Below, piece after piece: positions 22,289-27,329 of a stretch of DNA of 27,329 nucleotides. The stretch is from positions 1 to 27,329 of the forward strand of contig CAZOIK010000133.1 in NCBI GenBank assembly GCA_964579765.1. The letters are read 5' to 3'. The notes beneath the pieces were generated by a model that had not been told where the DNA came from, ran no database searches, and worked only from the letters and a program-made list of their open reading frames with translations. Origin of the DNA: DATNBT01 sp964579765 (GTDB lineage: Bacteria > Acidobacteriota > Vicinamibacteria > Vicinamibacterales > CAVVIG01). The position numbers and the translations under genes are program-made. The number at the start of each line of letters is the position of its first letter. Within the stretch, counting starts at the first letter, position 1.

Positions 22289-25200
22289 ATGTGGATCGTC
22301 AGGCTGGCGCTCAGGCGCCCGTATACGTTCGTCGTGATGGCGCTGCTCATCGCGATTCTCGGCGGCATCTCGATCGCGACGATGCCGGTTGACATCTTTC
22401 CGTACATCGACCTCCCCGTCGTCAGCATCGTCTGGCAGTACAACGGCCTCTCTCCCGAGGAGATGGAGAGCCGCATCGTCACCAACTTCGAGCGCGCGCT
22501 GACGGCGAACGTCGAGGGCATCGAGCACATCGAGTCGCAGTCGCACCAGAGCGTCGCGGCCGTGCGCGTCTACTTCCACCCGAACACGTCGGTCGATCTG
22601 GCGCTCTCGCAAATCGTCACGCAGTGCCAGGTGGTCGTCCGCAACATGCCGCCGGGCACGTTCCCGCCGCAGGTGCTGAAGTACGACGCCGCGAGCGTGC
22701 CGATTCTCCAGCTCGGCCTCAGCAGCGACACGCTGAAAGAGCAGGAGATCTTCGACCTCGGCAACAACTTCATCCGGACGCCGCTCGCGACCGTGCAGGG
22801 CGCGACCGTGTCGTATCCGTTCGGCGGCAAGAACCGGCAGATCATGGTCGATCTCAACCTCGACCAGCTCTACGCAAAGCGGCTGTCGCCGATCGACGTC
22901 TCGAACGCGCTGACCCTGCAGAACCTGATTCTGCCGGCCGGCACGGCGAAGTTCGCCGACACCGAGTATCCGGTGCGGCTGAACAGCAGCGTCCCCGCCA
23001 TTGCCGACTTCAACAACCTGCCGATCAAGACGGTCAACGGCGCGACGGTGTACATCAAGGACGTCGCCACCGTGCACGACGGCTTCGTGCCGCAGACGAG
23101 CATCGTCCGCACCAACGGATCCCGCGGCGTGCTGCTGACCGTCACGCGCAACGGCCGCGCGTCCACGCTGACCGTCGTGAACGCGATCAAGGACGCGCTG
23201 CCGCGGATCCTGCCCACGCTCACGAAGGACCTGCACGTGTCGGTGTTCGGCGACCAGTCGCTCTTCGTGCGGTCGGCGCTCGGCGGCGTCGTCCGCGAGA
23301 CGCTGATTGCCGCGGTCCTGACCGGCGGCGTGATCCTGCTGTTCCTCGGCAGCTGGCGCAGCACGCTCATCGTGTGCCTGTCGATCCCGCTCTCGATCCT
23401 CACGTCGATCTGCATCCTCAACCTGCTCGGCGAGACGATCAACGTCATGACGCTCGGCGGCCTCGCGCTGGCGGTCGGCATCCTCGTGGACGACGCGACG
23501 GTGGAGATCGAGAACACGCACCGCAACCTCGCGATGCGGAAACCGCTCGTGCGGGCCGTGCTCGACGGCGCCTCGCAGATCGCGGTGCCCACGTTCGTGT
23601 CCACGCTGTCGATCTGCATCGTGTTCGTGCCGGTGCTGCTCCTGACGGGCACCGCCGAGTATCTGTTCACGCCGCTCGCGATGGCGGTCGTGTTCGCGAT
23701 GCTCGCGTCGTACCTCCTGTCGCGCACGCTCGTGCCGACGATGGTGTATCACCTGCTGCGCACCGAGGTGGCCGACTATCAGTCGGGCCACCACGGCGGG
23801 TCGGGCGTGCTCGCCGCCGTGCACCGGCGCATGAACGGCGCGTTCGAGCGGCTGCGCGGCGCCTACGTCGGCCTGCTCGATCTCGCGCTCGAGCGGCGCG
23901 CGCCCGTCCTCGTCGGCTTTCTCGCCGTGTCGCTCGGCTCGCTGGCGCTCGTCGGCCTCATCGGCCGCGACTTCTTCCCCGAGGTGGACGCCGGCACGCT
24001 GCGGCTGCACGCGCGGATGCCGGCCGGCACGCGCATCGAGCAGACCGAAGCCCGCATGGTGGATGTCGAGCAGGCCATCCGCGGCGTCGTCCCCGCGAAC
24101 GAGCTCGACACGATCCTCGACAACATCGGCATTCCGAACGCGTGGGCCAGCATCGCGCAGGGCGACGTGCCCAACATCGCGGCGACCGACGCCGAGATCA
24201 TCGTGTCGCTCGCGCGCGACGGGCATCGGCCTGTCGAAGAGTACGAGGTGGAGCTCCGCCGGCGGCTGCACGAAGCGTTCCCGGAGATCATCTTCTTCTT
24301 CGAGCCGGCGAACATCACGAGCCAGATCCTCAACTTCGGCCTGCCGGCGCCCATCGACCTGCAGGTCGCGGGCACCAACGCCGCCGCGAACTACGCGCTC
24401 GCCGAGAAGCTGCGCGACGCGGTCGCGCGGATCCCTGGCGCGGCCGACGTCCACATCCACCAGGTGTTCCGCCAGCCGCAGCTCGACCTCGACGTCGATC
24501 GCGTGAAGGCGAGCCAGCTCGGGCTGACGCAGCGCGACGTGACGAGCAGCATGCTGATCTCGCTCAGCGGCAACAACCAGGTGGCGCCGAGCTTCTGGCT
24601 CAACCCGGCGACCGGCGTGAGCTACAACGTCGGCGTGCAGACGTCGCAATACCGCATCGACTCGCTCGACCAGCTGCTGCGCACGCCGGTGACGCCGCCC
24701 GCGAGCGCCGTCACGCAGACCACGCCGCGGTCGCTGGCCGGGTTGCCGACGGGCGACGGCGGCACGCAGCTGCTGTCGAACCTCGTGGACGTCAAGCGCA
24801 GCTACGGCCCGGTGATCGTCAACCACTACAACGTCGCGCCGGTGTTCGACGTGTACGCCAACGTCGATCGCCGCGATCTCGGCGGCGTCGGCGCGGAGGT
24901 CGAGCGTCTGGTGCGCGGGCAGACGGCGCTGCCGCGCGGGACCTCGCTCGCCGTCCGCGGCGAGTACGCGACGATGCAGTCGTCGTTCACGCGGCTCGGG
25001 CTCGGGATGCTCTTCGCCGTGCTGCTCGTCTACCTGCTGATGGCCGTCAACTTCCAGTCGTGGCTCGACCCGTTCATCATCCTCACGGCGCTGCCGGGCG
25101 CGATGGCCGGCATCCTGTGGATGCTCTTCGCCACGCGCACCACGTTCAGCGTGCCGTCGCTGATGGGATCGATCATGTCCATCGGCGTGGCGACGGCGAA

Positions 25201-25537
25201 CAGCATCCTGCTCGTCACCTTCGCCAACGACGAGCGCGCCGCCGTGCCGAACGCGCGCGACGCGATGCTCGCGGCCGGCCACGCGCGGCTGCGTCCGGTG
25301 CTGATGACGGCGGCCGCGATGGTGCTCGGCATGCTGCCGATGGCGCTCGGCCTCGGCGAAGGCGGCGAGCAGAACGCGCCGCTCGGCCGCGCCGTCATCG
25401 GCGGCCTCGTCGGCGCGACGGTGACGACGCTGTTTCTCGTTCCGATCATCTATTCGTACCTGCGGACCGCGCCGCCCGCCGATCACGAGCGCCGCCTGCT
25501 GGAAGAGGAGACGCGGGAAGTCCCCACCCATGGTTGA
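22289..25537 (+). CDS. RND-superfamily efflux transporter (AcrB/MdtC-like inner-membrane pump)
   Basis: A 1082-residue pump of normal length for the HAE/AcrB group. The N-terminus MWIVRLALRRPYTFVVMALLIAILGG and MPVDIFPYIDLPVVSIVWQYNGLSPEEME is the family start with TM1 and the first porter strand. TM4 has the proton-relay pair D401-D402 (GILVDDATVEIENTHRN). The second half repeats the fold, with TM7 near VLVGFLAVSLGSLALVGL and the TM10-12 region (LMGSIMSIGVATANSILLVTF, then RLRPVLMTAAAMVLGMLPMALGLGEGGEQNAPLGRAVIGGL). The TM10 lysine of AcrB (K940) appears to be Ala here (GVATANS), a substitution seen in a subset of RND pumps. The adaptor gene follows and overlaps its end by eight bases. No outer-membrane TolC partner is present. 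Substrate is probably drugs or other hydrophobic compounds. Confidence 0.93.
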   Translation: MWIVRLALRRPYTFVVMALLIAILGGISIATMPVDIFPYIDLPVVSIVWQYNGLSPEEMESRIVTNFERALTANVEGIEHIESQSHQSVAAVRVYFHPNTSVDLALSQIVTQCQVVVRNMPPGTFPPQVLKYDAASVPILQLGLSSDTLKEQEIFDLGNNFIRTPLATVQGATVSYPFGGKNRQIMVDLNLDQLYAKRLSPIDVSNALTLQNLILPAGTAKFADTEYPVRLNSSVPAIADFNNLPIKTVNGATVYIKDVATVHDGFVPQTSIVRTNGSRGVLLTVTRNGRASTLTVVNAIKDALPRILPTLTKDLHVSVFGDQSLFVRSALGGVVRETLIAAVLTGGVILLFLGSWRSTLIVCLSIPLSILTSICILNLLGETINVMTLGGLALAVGILVDDATVEIENTHRNLAMRKPLVRAVLDGASQIAVPTFVSTLSICIVFVPVLLLTGTAEYLFTPLAMAVVFAMLASYLLSRTLVPTMVYHLLRTEVADYQSGHHGGSGVLAAVHRRMNGAFERLRGAYVGLLDLALERRAPVLVGFLAVSLGSLALVGLIGRDFFPEVDAGTLRLHARMPAGTRIEQTEARMVDVEQAIRGVVPANELDTILDNIGIPNAWASIAQGDVPNIAATDAEIIVSLARDGHRPVEEYEVELRRRLHEAFPEIIFFFEPANITSQILNFGLPAPIDLQVAGTNAAANYALAEKLRDAVARIPGAADVHIHQVFRQPQLDLDVDRVKASQLGLTQRDVTSSMLISLSGNNQVAPSFWLNPATGVSYNVGVQTSQYRIDSLDQLLRTPVTPPASAVTQTTPRSLAGLPTGDGGTQLLSNLVDVKRSYGPVIVNHYNVAPVFDVYANVDRRDLGGVGAEVERLVRGQTALPRGTSLAVRGEYATMQSSFTRLGLGMLFAVLLVYLLMAVNFQSWLDPFIILTALPGAMAGILWMLFATRTTFSVPSLMGSIMSIGVATANSILLVTFANDERAAVPNARDAMLAAGHARLRPVLMTAAAMVLGMLPMALGLGEGGEQNAPLGRAVIGGLVGATVTTLFLVPIIYSYLRTAPPADHERRLLEEETREVPTHG

Positions 25538-26792
25538 CCTGCAATCGCATGACACGCGCGTGGCCGTCCGACGGCCGTCGCTCAGGACTGTGTAGGCCCT
25601 GCAGTTCTGCGACGCGATCGCGCTCGTCGTCGCGTTTCTGACGGGCTATCTGCCGATGCAGCGGCGCGAGTCGGCGCTCCGCGCCGAAGCCGACGCGCAG
25701 CGGAAAGAGGTGCCGCGCGTGGACGTCATTCGCGTGGCGCGCGGCTCGGGAAAGACGACGCTCGTCCTGCCGGGCACGATGCAGGCCGTCACCGAGGCGC
25801 CGATTCTGGCGCGCGCCGACGGCTACCTGAAGCGCCGGCTCGCCGACATCGGCGACCGCGTGCGCACCGGCCAGGTGCTCGCGGAGATCGACGCGCCCGA
25901 GCTCGATCAGCAAATCCAGCAGGCCCAGGCGGCGGTCGCGCAGGCGCAGGCGGCCGTCGAACAGGCGGCGGCGGGGCTGGTGCAGGGCAAGGCCAACCGC
26001 GATCTGGCGCGCATCACCGCGGAGCGCGTGAAGACGCTCACCGAGCAGCGCGTCGCCTCGCCGCAGGAGCGCGATCAGTCGCAGGCGCAGTTCGCGGCGC
26101 AGGACGCCAGCGTGCAGGCCGCCGAGAAAGCGGTGGCGGCGCAGCAGAGCAACCTGTCGGCGGTGCGCGCGAACCTGGCGCGGCTGCAGGCCGTGGACGC
26201 GTACCGGACCGTGAAGGCGCCCTTCGACGGCGTCATCACGCAGCGCAACGTGGACGTCGGCGCGCTCGTGAGCGCCGGCAGCACGCTGCTGTACCGCGTC
26301 GCGCAGACCGGACGGCTCCGCACCTACGTCAACGTCCCGCAGAGCAGCGTCAGCGCCGTGCGCGTCGGCCAGTCCGCCTCGCTGCGGGTGTCGAACCTGC
26401 CGGGCCGCAGTGTTCGCGGGACGGTCGCGCGCATGGCCCACGCGCTCGATCCGGCCACGCGCACGATGCTCGTCGAGATCGACGTGCCCAACGCCGACGG
26501 CGCGCTGTTCGCCGGCAGCTTCGCCAACGTCGAGCTGACGGGCGTCGAGGCCGACCCGCCGATCGTCGTGCCGGCCTCGGCGCTCGTGTTTCGCGCCGAC
26601 GGCGCGCAGCTGGCCGTCGTCCGCCCGGACGACACCGTGCACCTGCAGAAGGTGACCGTGGGACGCGACTACGGCGACCGCCTCGAGATCGTCGCGGGCG
26701 TCGAAGACGGAACGCGCGTCATCGCCGTCGCGGGTGACACCGCGCGCGAAGGGGAGAAGGTCGTCCCGGTCGATCGGTCGGCGAGCGAGTAG
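25530..26792 (+). CDS. RND adaptor (membrane fusion protein, HlyD/MFP family) with an in-frame TAG before its membrane anchor
   Basis: An ATG at 25530 overlaps the RND gene end and opens MVDLQSHDTRVAVRRPSLRTV, a basic cytoplasmic tail, then hits TAG at 25593-25595. The same frame continues directly as ALQFCDAIALVVAFLTGYLPMQRRE, a membrane anchor, and on through a complete adaptor. That adaptor has an N-terminal beta/lipoyl half (LPGTMQAVTEAPILARADGYLKRRLADIGDRVRTGQVLAEIDAPEL), an Ala/Gln-rich alpha-hairpin coiled coil (about 25900-26190), the second lipoyl half (VKAPFDGVITQRNVDVGALV), a beta-barrel and a membrane-proximal domain. Without the stop it would be 420 residues, normal for the family. 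Translation from the next ATG (25656) would give 378 residues lacking nearly all of the anchor. No start codon in this frame lies between the TAG and 25656. The pump may thus be non-functional, or the stop may be an error or be read through. The final TAG is part of a gene-end repeat. Confidence 0.85.
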
Positions 26793-26894
26793 TGCCGGCC
26801 TTCCTGCGTCATATGCCACCGCAGGCCTCATGACCGCAAAACGATCTGCCGTTCGCCGTGTCGGGCCAGGGGTAGTGCAGGCCTTCCGGCTTAC
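26790..26894. repeat. Decayed copies of the gene-end palindrome family
   Basis: TAGTGCCGGCCTTC begins at 26790, its TAG being the adaptor stop, and TAGTGCAGGCCTTC begins at 26873; they differ at one base and match the left half of the element at 19176 (TAGCGCAGGCCTTC). A shorter piece, GCAGGCCTCATG, sits near 26821. The right arms are degraded. The stop codon of the convergent VOC gene (26891-26893) lies where the second copy's right arm should be. Confidence 0.5.
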
Positions 26895-27298
26895 GTGCGC
26901 GCGTCGAGGCGGGCCGCGGCGATGGTGGGCTGAAAGAGCTCCACCGGATTGCCCGACGGGTCCTCCGCCAGGATCTGCCTGACGCCGACGCCGGTGACGA
27001 TGTCGTTGCGGAAGCGGACGCCGGCTTTGCGCAGACGATCGACCGTGGCGGTGAGATCGTCCACCTCCACGCCGAAGCGATTCCAGCCGCCGGGCTCGGG
27101 CATGCGCCCGTCGGGCATCGCCTGGCCTCCGCCCGGCGCCGGGTTTGGCGCGCTGAGCACGAGGCGCAGGTCGCCCTTCGACAGCATGGCGAACGCGGGC
27201 CCCGGGTGCATCACCTCGTGGAACCCCAGATGCGTGCAGTAGAACGCGATGGCCGCATCGACGTCGTGCACGATGTACCGGACCTGGACCGTCGCCAT
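26891..27298 (-). CDS. VOC-family (glyoxalase/bleomycin-resistance fold) protein
   Basis: A 135-residue single-domain protein of the vicinal-oxygen-chelate fold. The N-terminal half has the beta-alpha-beta signature VRYIVHDVDAAIAFYCTHLGF, followed by FAMLSKGDLRLVLSAPNP. The second half has FGVEVDDLTATVDRLRKAGVRFRND and ends DPSGNPVELFQP, whose Glu is the usual last metal ligand. The ATG at 27298 is preceded on its strand by AAAGGCGGGAA, a fair ribosome-binding site. Such proteins bind metals or small hydrophobic molecules, and act as dioxygenases, lyases or resistance binding proteins. There are no functional neighbours, so a precise role cannot be given. Confidence 0.88.
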   Translation of the reverse strand: MATVQVRYIVHDVDAAIAFYCTHLGFHEVMHPGPAFAMLSKGDLRLVLSAPNPAPGGGQAMPDGRMPEPGGWNRFGVEVDDLTATVDRLRKAGVRFRNDIVTGVGVRQILAEDPSGNPVELFQPTIAAARLDART

Positions 27299-27329
27299 CG
27301 TTCCCGCCTTTCTTCGTGTCCGTCTTATT

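Noticed and set aside
21340..22392. Open frames in the gap between the radical SAM and RND genes on both strands
   Set aside because: They are Arg/Ser/Pro-rich, have no ribosome-binding site or recognisable domain, and cross repeat elements.
22169..25555. Very long minus-strand open frame (1128 codons) opposite the RND pump gene
   Set aside because: It is an Arg/His/Asp-rich antisense frame produced by high GC3 codon usage; the plus strand encodes a complete RND pump with all motifs.
1..27329. Prophage, CRISPR, transposon or biosynthetic gene cluster
   Set aside because: No integrase, transposase, Cas protein, spaced repeat array, or clustered synthase genes were seen; the repeats present are short palindromes or promoter elements.

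Overview
The window is dense, high-G+C bacterial DNA with the codon usage and gene repertoire of a Gram-negative soil-type bacterium. Four families together point to Acidobacteriota, most likely the Vicinamibacteria (subdivision 6) branch: an Oar-like TonB-dependent receptor with an N-terminal carboxypeptidase-regulatory domain, a paired planctomycete/acidobacterial cytochrome (DUF1587/1592/1588/1585) and HXXSHH (DUF1552) protein, an exported ankyrin protein beside a PQQ dehydrogenase, and a secreted 'PDLSGLW' protein. This placement is an inference from gene families; no rRNA or marker gene is present. No tRNA, rRNA, CRISPR array, transposase or phage gene was seen.

Layout. (1) 1-516, minus: the N-terminal part of an exported TPR protein that runs off the left edge. 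(2) 607-5385, plus: TAXI-type solute-binding lipoprotein, sensor histidine kinase and OmpR-type response regulator, joined by ATGA overlaps, followed by a DctA-like symporter. (3) 5525-16971, plus: a seven-gene run with gaps of 4-20 bases: TonB receptor, NHL beta-propeller protein, cytochrome/DUF1592 protein, Tat-exported DUF1552 protein, ankyrin protein with a frame break near its signal peptide, PQQ dehydrogenase, small zinc-ribbon protein. (4) 17024-21641: unlinked single genes: SnoaL-like protein, an unrecognised 559-residue protein, a secreted acidobacterial protein, a B12-binding radical SAM protein. (5) 21642-22288: a gene-free stretch with inverted repeats and small palindromes. (6) 22289-26792: an RND pump gene and its adaptor, the adaptor interrupted by an in-frame TAG. 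(7) 26891-27298, minus: a VOC-family protein.

The most interesting result is a likely regulatory circuit. The promoters of the symporter gene and of the TonB-receptor operon each carry direct repeats of GCGACA with an exact 10-base period (three perfect copies at one; two perfect plus one near copy at the other). In both, exactly 21 bases separate the last repeat from a 5/6 match to TATAAT, and neither has a recognisable -35 box. This is the architecture expected for activation by an OmpR/PhoB-type regulator, and one is encoded immediately upstream. The proposal is that a periplasmic binding protein plus histidine kinase senses a small organic acid or related solute, and that the response regulator then switches on both an inner-membrane DctA-like importer and a long operon for outer-membrane uptake and periplasmic quinoprotein/cytochrome oxidation. 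A binding protein, kinase, regulator and DctA in one cluster recalls the DctB/DctS/DctR/DctA sensor unit of Bacillus subtilis, but uses different protein families (TAXI and OmpR-type).

Two genes look damaged or misassembled: the ankyrin protein (frameshift between signal peptide and first repeat) and the RND adaptor (amber codon just before the membrane anchor). Short palindromes of one family sit at gene ends and supply or overlap several stop codons.
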